This document shows, piece after piece, positions 1 through 9,221 of a stretch of DNA of 64,000 nucleotides (the first letter of the stretch is position 1; every line of letters begins with the position of its first letter). The DNA comes from CAWKGV01 sp963849305. GTDB taxonomy: Bacteria; Pseudomonadota; Alphaproteobacteria; Acetobacterales; Acetobacteraceae. Below the pieces are notes generated by a model, which did not search any database, had not been told where the DNA came from, and saw only the letters and a program-made list of their open reading frames with translations. Made by a program: the position numbers and the translations under genes. The stretch is taken from the NCBI GenBank assembly GCA_963849305.1, contig CAWKGV010000001.1, positions 62,001 to 126,000 on the forward strand, read 5' to 3'.

Positions 1-354
1 AAGGCCATGAAGACAGCTGAAGAGTTCGTTGCGTTCGGACAGGGCAACCTGGAGGCGTTCGTGAAGTCGGGCCAGATCTGGGTCGCCGGCATCCAGGACA
101 TGGGCAGGCAGGCGGCCGCGACGGCGCAGGCCCAGTTGCAGGACACCGTCTCCGCCTTTCGGGCGCTGACCACCGTGCGGACGGTGAAGGACGCCATCGA
201 CGTGCAGTCCAACCTCGCCCGCACCGCGATCGAGAAGACGATGACCGAATCCGGGCGCATCACTGAAAGCTCGATCAAGCTGACCGAGCAGGCGATGGCC
301 CCGCTCGCCGCCCGCGTGACGCTCGCGGTGGAGAAGTTCGGCAAGCCCGTCTGA
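1..354 (+). CDS. Phasin family protein, 5' end outside the window
   Basis: Phasins coat polyhydroxyalkanoate granules in the cytoplasm. The reading frame is open to base 1 (Lys-Ala precede the first visible Met at base 7), so the N-terminus lies outside the window. The visible 117 residues are helical and Ala/Gln/Thr rich and carry the phasin-type stretch AFGQGNLEAFVKSGQIW near the start, ending in KFGKPV. The Met at base 7 sits inside the conserved domain and is unlikely to be the true start. The gene ends at a TGA followed by a terminator hairpin about 70 bases downstream. Family assignment is from motif recognition; the granule role is known for the family. Confidence 0.85.
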   Translation, partial: KAMKTAEEFVAFGQGNLEAFVKSGQIWVAGIQDMGRQAAATAQAQLQDTVSAFRALTTVRTVKDAIDVQSNLARTAIEKTMTESGRITESSIKLTEQAMAPLAARVTLAVEKFGKPV

Positions 355-422
355 CCAGTTCTCGCGCACGCCACGCGAAGCGGCGCGGCATCGGCTGCCG
401 GCGAAGCCGACGGCCGCCACAC

Positions 423-452
423 AAGGCCCGGACCTCTAGCCCGGGCCTTTTT
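423..452 (+). terminator. Rho-independent terminator after the phasin gene
   Basis: A perfect 9-bp inverted repeat (AAGGCCCGG at 423-431, CCGGGCCTT at 441-449) with a 9-base loop runs into five T residues at 448-452. This is a classical intrinsic terminator for the phasin transcript and separates it from clpS. Confidence 0.85.
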
Positions 453-597
453 GCCGTCCGTATCGCGGCCGCAAGCATCCCAAGATCGGCCGGAACGTCA
501 TTGCCGGCAGCTATGCTCTTTTATCCAGGGGCCGGCTTCCGATATGGTTCTCGCCTTGGAGACGGAGCGGCGGGCGCGGATGGCGCGGAAGCTGACG

Positions 598-927
598 ATG
601 AGCGACAACGACAAGCGTGGCGGTTCGGAAGGGCCCAATACCGGCGTGGTGGTCAAGGCGCGGCCGAAGACCAGAAAGCCGGCGATGTACAAAGTCCTGA
701 TGCTCAACGACGACTACACGCCCATGGAGTTCGTCGTTCACGTCTTGGAGCGGTTTTTCCAGAAGAACCGTGAAGAGGCGACGAGGATCATGTTACACGT
801 CCACCGTCGAGGCGTCGGGGTCTGCGGGGTGTACACCTACGAGGTCGCCGAGACCAAGGTGACGCAGGTGATGGACCTCGCCCGGCAAAACCAACATCCA
901 TTGCAGTGCACCATCGAGAAGGAATAG
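598..927 (+). CDS. clpS: ClpS, ATP-dependent Clp protease adaptor
   Basis: ClpS binds N-degron substrates and delivers them to ClpA/ClpP in the cytoplasm. The 109-residue protein has the substrate-pocket signature N37-D38-D39-Y-T-P-M and the pocket His69 in the HVHRRG segment, matching the family. The ATG at 598 is chosen because GGAAG at 587-591 is well spaced and the family has a short acidic N-tail; in-frame ATGs at 544 and 580 would only add a basic extension. clpA follows 117 bases downstream on the same strand, the usual adaptor-unfoldase pairing. Confidence 0.93.
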   Translation: MSDNDKRGGSEGPNTGVVVKARPKTRKPAMYKVLMLNDDYTPMEFVVHVLERFFQKNREEATRIMLHVHRRGVGVCGVYTYEVAETKVTQVMDLARQNQHPLQCTIEKE

Positions 928-1044
928 TGCAAGCTTTGGCGAGGTACGGCCGCCAGCATTGGGCGCCACGGAGCGGCGGGCTTTCCGCGGGCGCAGGCAT
1001 CCCCACCTTTGAGTCCTCCATCGAGCGCGTCAGGAGCGTCGCCC

Positions 1045-3393
1045 ATGCTATCACGTAATCTCGAACAGACACTGCATCGGGCCCTGTCCCTGGCCAGCGA
1101 GCGCCGCCACGAATACGCGACCCTGGAGCATCTGCTGCTCGGGCTGACCGACGACACCGATGCCGCCACCGTGCTGCGCGCGTGCGGCGTCGATCTCGAC
1201 AAGCTGCGCGCCGACCTCGCCGAGTTCCTCGATAAGGATCTGGCGGGGCTGGCGACCGATCGACCGGGCGATCCCAAGCCGACGGCGGGCTTCCAGCGGG
1301 TCGTCCAGCGCGCCGCGATCCACGTGCAGTCTTCGGGCCGTGACGAAGTCACCGGCGCGAACGTGCTCGTGGCCCTGTTCTCCGAGCGAGAGAGCCACGC
1401 CGTCTATTTCCTCCAGCTCCAGGACATGACCCGACTGGACGCGGTCAACTTCATCAGCCATGGCATCGCCAAGGCGCCCGGCCGCTCCGCCCAGCGCCCG
1501 GTACAGGGCAGCACCCAAAACGAATCCCATCACGAGCAGGAGCGCGAGGAGAAGCCGGGACGGCGGAACCAGGATGCGCTCTCGAATTATTGCGTAAATC
1601 TTAATAAAAAGGCAATGGCGGGCAAGATCGATCCGCTGATCGGCCGTGAATTGGAGATCGAGCGAACCATCCAGATCCTCTGCCGGCGCACCAAGAACAA
1701 CCCGCTTTATGTGGGCGACCCGGGCGTGGGTAAGACCGCCATCGCCGAAGGCCTCGCCAAGCGGATCGTCGAGGGCGATGTCCCCGAAGTGTTGGCCAAG
1801 TCCACCATTTTCGCCCTCGACATGGGCGCGCTGCTGGCCGGCACCCGGTATCGCGGCGATTTCGAGGAACGGCTCAAGGCCGTGGTCTCGGAATTGGAGA
1901 ACATGTCCGGGGCGATCCTGTTCATTGACGAGATCCACACCGTGATCGGCGCCGGCGCCACCAGCGGCGGTGCGATGGATGCCTCGAACCTGCTCAAGCC
2001 GGCGCTGGCGTCAGGCACGCTGCGCTGCATCGGCAGTACGACCTACAAGGAGTTCCGCAACTACTTCGAGAAGGACCGGGCGCTGGTGCGCCGGTTCCAG
2101 AAGATCGACGTCAACGAGCCCTCGCTCGAGGACTCGGTGAAGATCCTGCGCGGGCTCAAGGCCAATTACGAGAAGCACCACAAGGTGCGCTACACGGACG
2201 AGGCGATCCGCGCCGCGGTGGACCTTTCGGCCAAGTACATCAATGACCGGAAATTGCCCGACAAGGCGATCGACGTGATCGACGAGGTCGGCGCGTCGCG
2301 GATGCTGCTGCCCGAACACAAGCGGCGCAAGATGGTCACGCTTAAGGATGTCGAGGAGATCGTCGCCAAGATCGCGCGCATCCCGCCCAAGTCGGTCTCG
2401 GCCGACGACAAGGAGACACTGCGCAACCTGGAACGTGACCTCAAGGCGATGGTGTTCGGCCAGGACCGGGCGATCGAGGCGCTGGCCGCTGCGATCAAGC
2501 TGGCGCGTGCCGGGCTGCGCGAGCCCGAGAAGCCGATCGGCAACTATCTGTTCAGCGGCCCGACCGGCGTTGGCAAGACCGAGGTGGCGCGCCAGCTCGC
2601 CTCGACCATGGGCATCGAGCTGATCCGCTTCGACATGTCGGAATACATGGAGCGGCACAGCGTCAGCCGGCTGATCGGCGCACCGCCCGGCTATGTCGGG
2701 TTCGACCAAGGCGGCCTGCTGACCGATGCGATCGACCAGCATCCGCACGCGGTACTGCTGCTGGACGAGATCGAGAAGGCGCATCCCGACCTGTTCAACA
2801 TCCTGTTGCAGGTGATGGACCACGGCAAACTCACCGACCACAACGGCAAGACGGTGGATTTCCGGAACGTCATTCTCATCATGACCACCAATGCCGGCGC
2901 GTCCGACATGGCCAAGGAGGCGATCGGGTTTGGCCGCGATGTGCGGGTTGGCGAGGACGACGAGGCGATCAAGCGGATGTTCACGCCGGAGTTCCGCAAC
3001 CGGCTGGACGCGACCATCACCTTCGCCGGCCTCACGCCGGAGATCGTCGGGCGCGTGGTCGAGAAATTCGTCATGCAACTCGAAGCGCAGCTCGCCGACC
3101 GCAACGTGACCATCGAGCTATCGTCGGCCGCCAAGGAATGGCTGGCCGAGCGCGGCTACGACCGGCTTTACGGCGCGCGCCCGCTGGCCCGGGTGATCCA
3201 GGAGCACATCAAGAAGCCGCTGGCAGAGGAACTGCTGTTCGGCAAGCTGGTCCGCGGCGGCTCGGTCAAGGTCACACTGAAGGACGGCAAGCTCGATTTC
3301 GAGATGGTCGAGGCCGCGCTGCCCGCCCTGCCGAAGCCGGACGAGGACGGCGGCGACGGCTCGGACCGCGAGCAACAGGAGACGGTGGAGTAG
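1045..3393 (+). CDS. clpA: ClpA, AAA+ unfoldase subunit of ClpAP
   Basis: ClpA is the hexameric unfoldase that feeds ClpP. The 782-residue protein has a Clp N-domain (about residues 1-140), a first AAA+ module with Walker A GDPGVGKT at 224-231 and Walker B LFIDEIH, and a second with Walker A GPTGVGKT at 505-512 and Walker B LLLDEIE. An IGFGRD segment in module two corresponds to the ClpP-binding loop. The start at 1045 is set by AGGAG at 1032-1036; an upstream in-frame start at 1009 lacks this. Length and domain order are normal. A linker rich in Glu, Arg and Gln joins the N-domain to the first module. Confidence 0.96.
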   Translation: MLSRNLEQTLHRALSLASERRHEYATLEHLLLGLTDDTDAATVLRACGVDLDKLRADLAEFLDKDLAGLATDRPGDPKPTAGFQRVVQRAAIHVQSSGRDEVTGANVLVALFSERESHAVYFLQLQDMTRLDAVNFISHGIAKAPGRSAQRPVQGSTQNESHHEQEREEKPGRRNQDALSNYCVNLNKKAMAGKIDPLIGRELEIERTIQILCRRTKNNPLYVGDPGVGKTAIAEGLAKRIVEGDVPEVLAKSTIFALDMGALLAGTRYRGDFEERLKAVVSELENMSGAILFIDEIHTVIGAGATSGGAMDASNLLKPALASGTLRCIGSTTYKEFRNYFEKDRALVRRFQKIDVNEPSLEDSVKILRGLKANYEKHHKVRYTDEAIRAAVDLSAKYINDRKLPDKAIDVIDEVGASRMLLPEHKRRKMVTLKDVEEIVAKIARIPPKSVSADDKETLRNLERDLKAMVFGQDRAIEALAAAIKLARAGLREPEKPIGNYLFSGPTGVGKTEVARQLASTMGIELIRFDMSEYMERHSVSRLIGAPPGYVGFDQGGLLTDAIDQHPHAVLLLDEIEKAHPDLFNILLQVMDHGKLTDHNGKTVDFRNVILIMTTNAGASDMAKEAIGFGRDVRVGEDDEAIKRMFTPEFRNRLDATITFAGLTPEIVGRVVEKFVMQLEAQLADRNVTIELSSAAKEWLAERGYDRLYGARPLARVIQEHIKKPLAEELLFGKLVRGGSVKVTLKDGKLDFEMVEAALPALPKPDEDGGDGSDREQQETVE

Positions 3394-3404
3394 GCGAATT
3401 GCTT

Positions 3405-3444
3405 CCGGTGCCGCCGCGTAAAATCCGCACGGCGGCGGCACCGG
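3405..3444 (+). terminator. Strong hairpin between clpA and the dodecin gene
   Basis: A perfect 13-bp inverted repeat (CCGGTGCCGCCGC at 3405-3417 and its complement at 3432-3444) encloses a 14-base loop that contains the only A-rich run nearby. No T tract follows, so it may be a Rho-type or partial terminator, an attenuator, or an mRNA 3'-end stabiliser between clpA (stop 3393) and the dodecin start at 3491. Confidence 0.55.
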
Positions 3445-3490
3445 CGGCACGCCCCTCGGTTACGGCTGGACGGCACAACAGGAGGAAGCA

Positions 3491-3703
3491 ATGGCCGAAC
3501 CGGTTTATAAGCTGATCGATCTGGTCGGCACGTCGCAGGACAGCATCTCGGATGCCATAGATAATGCGGTGGAGCGGGCCGCCAGTACGCTGCGCAACCT
3601 GAGCTGGTTCGAGGTAGTCCAGGTCCGGGGGTCGATCGAGGACGGAACGATCAAAACCTATCAAGTTGCGCTGAAGGCCGGATTCACGCTGGAAGACAAA
3701 TAG
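3491..3703 (+). CDS. Dodecin family flavin-binding protein
   Basis: Dodecins are about 70-residue proteins that form dodecameric shells storing flavin or CoA. This one is 70 residues. The order VYKLIDLVGTS, helix with DAIDNAVERAA, then WFEVVQVRGSIEDG and YQVALKAGFTLE is the dodecin fold signature, including the Trp that stacks on bound flavin. A strong GGAGGA lies just upstream of the ATG. It follows clpA but is separated from it by a strong hairpin, so it may be expressed independently. Confidence 0.92.
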   Translation: MAEPVYKLIDLVGTSQDSISDAIDNAVERAASTLRNLSWFEVVQVRGSIEDGTIKTYQVALKAGFTLEDK

Positions 3704-3714
3704 CCGAGCCGCGC

Positions 3715-4662
3715 GTGCGGGGAGCAGGCGCAAGCTGGCTCACCGCTGCGCGGCGGGGCAATTACGCGACGGCCTGGGCGATAAACGACGTGGTGCTGGC
3801 GTCCCGGCCTGGACCGGCGGACGATCCGACACTGCCCTATCATCTGCGCTACGTTTGGGACGGCCGACCGTTCGAGGGCCGGCATCTCCTGGTTCGGTGC
3901 TATCACGGCCTGGGCGATACGCTGCAATTCGTTCGCTACGTCCCGGCGTTGCGCCGGCACGCCGCCTCCGTGACCCTGGAGGCGCAGGCCGAGCTTTTGC
4001 CCGTGCTCGTCGGGTTGCAGGGCATCGACCGACTGATCCCGTTCCAGGTCGAGGCCCCTGCCCCGCCATCGGAGTGCGACATCGAATCGATGGAACTGGC
4101 GCATGCGCTGCGCCTGCCGCCCGAGGCGGCCCCCCCGCCATATCTGGCCGTACCCGAGCCTGTGGTCGCGACGGCGCGCCACCAGCTTGGGGGCGGGTTG
4201 CTGGTGGGTGTTTGCGCCGAGGCCGGAGACTGGGATCAGGATCGGTCGGTGCCGCTGCCGGTCTTGATCCGAGCGCTGGCTAGGGAGGGGGCGGCCGGCA
4301 CACATCTCGCCCGCCTGCAACGCGGCACAAGCGGCGATATCCAATGGGTCAATCCGGCCGACACGCTGGCCGACATCATGCGAACCGCCACCCTGATCGC
4401 GGCGGTCGATGTGGTGGTCACGGTGGACACGATGGTCGCGCACCTCGCCGGCGCGCTCGGCCGGCCGACCTGCCTGCTGCTGAAAGCCGAGGCCGACTGG
4501 CGCTGGATGGAGCGCCGGCGCGACTCGCCCTGGTACCCGTCGATGCGGCTTTACCGGCAACAACATCCAGGCGACTGGCGCGCGCCGCTCGCCGAGCTGT
4601 CGCGCGATCTGGCTGCTCTCACCCCGCCGCCTTCGCCTCCCGCCTGCGGGCGTGCAGGATGA
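3715..4662 (+). CDS. GT9-like glycosyltransferase domain protein
   Basis: This 315-residue protein resembles the GT9-like (ADP-heptose:LPS heptosyltransferase-type) domain found in TPR-glycosyltransferase proteins. Visible signatures are YHGLGDTLQFVRY (GLGD at residues 65-68, the nucleotide-sugar-fold entry loop) and VDTMVAHLAGALGRPT near residue 250, followed by DWRWMERRRDSPWYPSM. The TPR half seen in many relatives is missing, so this is a short form. The GTG start at 3715 is 11 bases after the dodecin stop. The 3' end overlaps the convergent glcB stop by 44 bases. The acceptor substrate is unknown. Confidence 0.75.
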   Translation: MRGAGASWLTAARRGNYATAWAINDVVLASRPGPADDPTLPYHLRYVWDGRPFEGRHLLVRCYHGLGDTLQFVRYVPALRRHAASVTLEAQAELLPVLVGLQGIDRLIPFQVEAPAPPSECDIESMELAHALRLPPEAAPPPYLAVPEPVVATARHQLGGGLLVGVCAEAGDWDQDRSVPLPVLIRALAREGAAGTHLARLQRGTSGDIQWVNPADTLADIMRTATLIAAVDVVVTVDTMVAHLAGALGRPTCLLLKAEADWRWMERRRDSPWYPSMRLYRQQHPGDWRAPLAELSRDLAALTPPPSPPACGRAG

Positions 4663-6784
4663 ACTCGGTGTAGCCGTTCGGCTGCGCGCGACCTTCGAAG
4701 ATCAGGTCGAGGGCCGCCTGGAACGCCACACCGTCGAAACCAGGCGCCATCGGCCGGTAGTTCGGATCGGCCGCGTTCTGCCGGTCCACCACCGCGGCCA
4801 TCCGCTTGAGCGTGGCCGTCACCTGCGCCTCGGTGGTGATCCCGTGATGCAGCCAATTGGCGACGTGCTGGCTGGAGATGCGCAGCGTCGCGCGGTCTTC
4901 CATGAGCGCGGTGTCGTGGATATCGGGGACCTTGGAGCAGCCGATCCCCTGCTCGATCCAGCGCACGACATACCCAAGTATGCCCTGGCAGTTGTTATCC
5001 AGTTCCTGTTGCACGTCCTCGGGCGACCAGTTCGCGCCATCGGCCACGGGAATCGTGAGCAGGTCGGAGAGCGGCGCCCGCCGGCGCCCCGCCAATTCGA
5101 CCTGGCGCGCCGCCACGTCCACCTCCAGGTAATGCAAGGCGTGCAACGTGGCAGCGGTCGGCGAGGGAACCCACGCGGTGTTGGCGCCGGCGCGCGGGTG
5201 GCCGATCTTCTGCGCCAGCATGTCGGCCATCCGGTCGGGCGCGGCCCACATCCCCTTGCCGATCTGGGCGCGCCCCGCCAGCCCGCATTGCAGTCCGATA
5301 TCCACGTTCTGGTCCTCGTAGGCCTTGATCCAGGCGGCGTTTTTCATGTCGCCCTTGCGGATCATCGGCCCAGCCTCCATCGAGGTATGGATTTCGTCGC
5401 CGGTGCGGTCGAGGAAACCCGTGTTGATGAACACCACGCGCTCTCGGGCCGCGTCGATGCACGCCTTCAAGTTGGCCGAGGTGCGCCGCTCCTCGTCCAT
5501 GATCCCCATTTTCAATGTGTTGCGGGCAAGGCCGAGAATGTCCTCGCAGCGGGCGAAGATCGTATCGGTATGCGCGACCTCGTCGGCGCCGTGCATCTTG
5601 GGCTTGACGATGTAGATCGAGCCCGCGCGGCTGTTGCGGAATTTGCCGCCCCACTTGAGATCGTGCACGGCGATGAGTGACGTCATCGCCGCGTCCAGCA
5701 TTCCCTCGGGGATTTCGGCTCCGTCGCCGTCGCGCACCGCGTCGGTGTACATATGGTGGCCGACATTGCGCACGAGCATCAAGCTGCGCCCAGGCAAGGT
5801 GAGCGACCCGCCGCTTGGCGTGCGATATTCGCGGTCGGCGGCGAGCCGGCGCGTCATCATCCGGCCGTTCTTCTCGAACGTGTCCTCGAGCGTGCCCTTC
5901 ATCAGCCCGAGCCAGTTGCGATACGCGCCCACCTTGTCCGACGCATCCACCGCGGCGATGGAATCCTCGCAATCCTCGATCGTGGTGATCGCCGCTTCCA
6001 GGATCACGTCGGCGACGCCCGCCGGATCGTCGCGGCCGATCGGGTGCTCGCGGTCGATGGCAAGCTCGAGGTGCAGCCCGTTATGCCGCAGCAGCACCGC
6101 GGATGGCGCGGAGAGCTCGCCGCGATAGCCCACGAACTGATCGGGCCAGCGCAGCCCGGTTTTCGATCCGCCCTTCAACGTGACCGCGAGCGCGTCGCCG
6201 TCGAGCGCGTAGAGCGTCGCGTCCGCATGGCTGCCGCCCGAGAGCGGCGCGGCCTGGTCGAGAATCTCCCGCGCCTTTGCCACCACTCGTTCCCCGCGTC
6301 GAGGATTATAGTGCGCGCCGCGCTCGGCGCCCCCGTCCTCCGGGATCGCATCCGTGCCGTAGAGCGCATCATAGAGGCTGCCCCAGCGCGCGTTGGCGGC
6401 ATTGAGCGCATAGCGGGCGTTGGTCACCGGAACCACGAGTTGCGGTCCGGCAATCGAGGCGATCTCGGGATCGACATTCGCGGTGGTGATCGCGAAGTCG
6501 GACGGTTCCGACTGCAAATAGCCGATCTGACGAAGAAACACTTGATACGCGGCGGGGTCGAACGGTTTGGAGCGGTTGGCGATGTGCCACTCGTCGATCT
6601 GCCGTTGCAGTTCGGCGCGTCGGTCCAATAGCGCCTGGTTGCGTGGGGCCAGCGCGCGGATCATGTCACCGAAGCCTTGCCAGAAGCGGCCGGGGTCGAT
6701 CCCGGTGCCGGGGATCGCCTCCTCGTTCACGAACTCGAACAGAACCCGCGCGATCCTCAGACCGCCGGCCTCGACTTCCGTCAT
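4619..6784 (-). CDS. glcB: Malate synthase G
   Basis: Malate synthase G condenses glyoxylate with acetyl-CoA in the glyoxylate shunt. The 721-residue length matches the G isoform, which is about 720 residues. Recognisable stretches include the N-terminal helical clasp (FVNEEAIPGTGI), the TIM-barrel segments RNVGHHMYTDAVRDG and IYIVKPKMHGADEVA, and the C-terminal helical plug. The ATG at 6784 is preceded by GGAG (complement of 6792-6795); the frame is open further upstream but the added sequence is unrelated to the family. It is transcribed divergently from the ABC transporter operon. Confidence 0.96.
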   Translation of the reverse strand: MTEVEAGGLRIARVLFEFVNEEAIPGTGIDPGRFWQGFGDMIRALAPRNQALLDRRAELQRQIDEWHIANRSKPFDPAAYQVFLRQIGYLQSEPSDFAITTANVDPEIASIAGPQLVVPVTNARYALNAANARWGSLYDALYGTDAIPEDGGAERGAHYNPRRGERVVAKAREILDQAAPLSGGSHADATLYALDGDALAVTLKGGSKTGLRWPDQFVGYRGELSAPSAVLLRHNGLHLELAIDREHPIGRDDPAGVADVILEAAITTIEDCEDSIAAVDASDKVGAYRNWLGLMKGTLEDTFEKNGRMMTRRLAADREYRTPSGGSLTLPGRSLMLVRNVGHHMYTDAVRDGDGAEIPEGMLDAAMTSLIAVHDLKWGGKFRNSRAGSIYIVKPKMHGADEVAHTDTIFARCEDILGLARNTLKMGIMDEERRTSANLKACIDAARERVVFINTGFLDRTGDEIHTSMEAGPMIRKGDMKNAAWIKAYEDQNVDIGLQCGLAGRAQIGKGMWAAPDRMADMLAQKIGHPRAGANTAWVPSPTAATLHALHYLEVDVAARQVELAGRRRAPLSDLLTIPVADGANWSPEDVQQELDNNCQGILGYVVRWIEQGIGCSKVPDIHDTALMEDRATLRISSQHVANWLHHGITTEAQVTATLKRMAAVVDRQNAADPNYRPMAPGFDGVAFQAALDLIFEGRAQPNGYTEFILHARRREAKAAG

Positions 6785-6974
6785 CACGAATCTCCGCTTC
6801 ACTGCCACGCCTAGCTGGCGCGTTTGAGGGTGTTCTGTCCCACCTACCGGACGCCCGCAAGCGGGGCGCCCCCGGGGCTGTCGCCGTTGTCGCGTCGGTG
6901 TCGCCCGCGTATCTTGTTCGCTCGCCAGGGCCATCCGCGGTCGGCGGGCGCCCGGCCAGGGATCGGAGAAAGCG

Positions 6975-8159
6975 ATGTCCACCATCAGCACCACTCGACG
7001 CAATGTGCTCGGCGGACTGGCGGGAGTGGCGACATTCGGCGCGGCTCGGGCGGCCACCGCCCCACCGCTTCCGTCATCCCCGGTGGAGCTGAACGTGATC
7101 GACGTGGCAGGCGCGTTGCAGCTCGTGCAGCAGCCGTCGCAGGAATACGCGCGCAAGAACCCCAAGCTCGTTTCGCGCATCGCCTTCTCGCAGGCGCCCG
7201 CGCCGGAGCTACCGGGCAAGATCAAGGCGCAGCAAGCAGCGGGCCGGGTCGATATCGACCTCGTGCTCAGCGGCACCGACGCGCTCTCGGCCGGCATCGA
7301 CCAGCACCTCTGGGTGCCGACCGCCGCCGACTACGCGGCCAACCTTCCGAACTTGCGGGAGATCTACCTGCCTGGCGCTTGGAATATGCAGGGTTTGGCG
7401 CAGGGTCAGGCGGTGTGCATGGTGTTCTGCCCGGCCGGGCCGCTGCTCGAATACATGCCGGACGCGGTGAAGCAGCCGCCCAAGACCACGCAGCAGTTGC
7501 TCGACTACACGCGCCAGAATCCGCAGCGCTTCATGTACGCCCGCCCGGCCAATTCCGGACCTGGACGGACCTTCTTGCAGGGGCTGCCCTACCTCCTAGG
7601 CGATAAGAACCCCAAGGATCCCGCCAACGGCTGGGACAAGACCTGGTCCTATTTGCGCGAGCTGGGCAAGAACATCGAGTATTACCCGACCGGCACTTCG
7701 GCCACGATGAAGGAGCTGGCCGAGGGCTCGCGCGACATGATCGCGAGCATGACCGGCTGGGACATCAACCCGCGCGCGCTGGGTGTGGTGCCGAAGGAGG
7801 CGGAGGTCGGCACGCTGGAGGGCTTCAAGTGGGTCACCGACGCGCAATACCTGATCGTGCCCAAGGGCGTGAGTGAGGCCAAGCTGGCGGTGCTGCTCGA
7901 TCTCATCAAGCACATGCTGACCCCGGAGGCGCAGGCGTACACCTATGACACCGGCTATTTCTATCCGGGACCGGCGGTGAAGGGCGTCACCCTGGCGATG
8001 GCGCCGGCGAAAAGCCAGCAAGTAATCAAGGAATACGGCCGCCCGATCTACGACAAGCTGATCGCCGAGGTGCCGATGGAGACGCCGCTCCCAGCGGACA
8101 AGCTGGTCTATGCGTTTCAGCGATGGGACCAGCAGATCGGCGCCAATGTCGGCAAGTAG
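6975..8159 (+). CDS. ABC transporter substrate-binding protein, Tat-exported
   Basis: This 394-residue periplasmic solute-binding protein (family 1 type) captures the ligand for the importer encoded by the next three genes. The N-terminus has a twin-arginine signal (TTRRNVLGG, Arg8-Arg9), then a hydrophobic stretch and an AAR-A cleavage region near residue 26. GGAGAAAG precedes the ATG. Its stop (8157-8159) abuts the ATPase start at 8160. The companion ATPase and permeases are of the spermidine/putrescine/Fe(III)/thiamine type, so a small organic cation or metal chelate is possible, but the ligand cannot be read from sequence. Confidence 0.88.
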   Translation: MSTISTTRRNVLGGLAGVATFGAARAATAPPLPSSPVELNVIDVAGALQLVQQPSQEYARKNPKLVSRIAFSQAPAPELPGKIKAQQAAGRVDIDLVLSGTDALSAGIDQHLWVPTAADYAANLPNLREIYLPGAWNMQGLAQGQAVCMVFCPAGPLLEYMPDAVKQPPKTTQQLLDYTRQNPQRFMYARPANSGPGRTFLQGLPYLLGDKNPKDPANGWDKTWSYLRELGKNIEYYPTGTSATMKELAEGSRDMIASMTGWDINPRALGVVPKEAEVGTLEGFKWVTDAQYLIVPKGVSEAKLAVLLDLIKHMLTPEAQAYTYDTGYFYPGPAVKGVTLAMAPAKSQQVIKEYGRPIYDKLIAEVPMETPLPADKLVYAFQRWDQQIGANVGK

Positions 8160-9221
8160 ATGGCGATTGCCTCGCGCGACTTCCGGGCGCTGCGGCTCGA
8201 TCACATTGGCCGCGCGTTCGGGGCGCTGAACGCGCTGCGTGATGTCACGCTGACCATCGAGCGGGGCGAGTTCATCGCCCTGCTCGGCCCCTCCGGCTGC
8301 GGCAAATCGACGGCGCTCAATTGCATCGCCGGGCTGCTGCCGCTCACCGACGGCGCGATCTGGCTGGACGAGCGGCGCATCGACCAGCTCGCCCCGGAAC
8401 ACCGCGGCTTCGGCATGGTGTTCCAGAATTACGCACTGTTCCCGCACATGACGGTGCGGCGCAATGTCGGGTTCGGGTTGCGCACGCAACGGCGCCCGAA
8501 AGCCGAGATCGCCGCGCGGGTGGACGAGGCGCTGGGCCTGGTGCGCCTCTCCTCGCAGGCGGACAAGCTGCCCGGCCAGCTCTCGGGCGGGCAACAGCAG
8601 CGGGTCGCGATCGCGCGCGCCATTGTGGTCGAGCCGCCGCTGGTGCTGATGGACGAGCCGCTCTCCAACCTCGATGCCAAGCTGCGCCTGGAGATGCGCG
8701 CCGAGATCAGGCGCATCCACGGCCTGCTCGGCTGCTCCACGATCTACGTGACCCACGACCAAGACGAGGCGCTGTCGCTGGCCGACCGCATCGTGGTGAT
8801 GCGCGACGGCGCCATGCGCCAGGTCGGCGCGCCGGAGGAGCTGTACGCTCGCCCCGCCCACCCCGACGTGGCGGAGTTCATGGGCTACCGCAACCTGTTC
8901 CCGACGCGCGCCGAGCCCGCGCCCGGCGGCGTGGTGGTCGATCTCGCCGGCGCGCGCCTTGCCGGCACGCCGGTGGGGGTCGTGACCGGCGCGGCCGTGG
9001 TGGCGATCCGCCCGGAAGACCTCGCCCCCGCCGCCGACGCGCCGATCGCCGCCGTGGTCGAAGCGACCGAGTACCGCGGCCGCGACTTTTACGGCCTTGC
9101 CCGCGCCGCCGACGGCACCGAACTGTATTTCCGCTCCGAGTCCCGCCTCGCTACCGGCGAATCGATCCGCCTCGGCGCCCCGCCCGCGCGCGTGCTGGTC
9201 TATCCGCGGGAGGGCGCATGA
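8160..9221 (+). CDS. ABC transporter ATP-binding protein, PotA/FbpC-like
   Basis: The 353-residue ATPase powers the importer at the inner membrane. It has Walker A GPSGCGKS (residues 43-50), Q-loop FQNYALF, signature LSGGQ (141-145), Walker B LVLMDEP (161-167) and the switch THDQDE. The C-terminal third is a TOBE-type regulatory domain (VVAIRPEDLAP), as in PotA, FbpC and MalK. The start codon directly follows the binding-protein stop, and the 3' end overlaps the permease start by ATGA. The ATP sites look intact. Confidence 0.93.
   Translation: MAIASRDFRALRLDHIGRAFGALNALRDVTLTIERGEFIALLGPSGCGKSTALNCIAGLLPLTDGAIWLDERRIDQLAPEHRGFGMVFQNYALFPHMTVRRNVGFGLRTQRRPKAEIAARVDEALGLVRLSSQADKLPGQLSGGQQQRVAIARAIVVEPPLVLMDEPLSNLDAKLRLEMRAEIRRIHGLLGCSTIYVTHDQDEALSLADRIVVMRDGAMRQVGAPEELYARPAHPDVAEFMGYRNLFPTRAEPAPGGVVVDLAGARLAGTPVGVVTGAAVVAIRPEDLAPAADAPIAAVVEATEYRGRDFYGLARAADGTELYFRSESRLATGESIRLGAPPARVLVYPREGA

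Noticed and set aside
2011..3078. Long open frame on the minus strand opposite clpA
   Set aside because: It is a shadow of the high-GC clpA codons; the composition is Arg/His/Asp-rich, there is no ribosome site and the sense gene is unambiguous.
8321..9217. Upstream extension of the permease frame through the ATPase gene
   Set aside because: This is an out-of-frame reading of the ATPase; the permease start at 9218 overlaps the ATPase stop.
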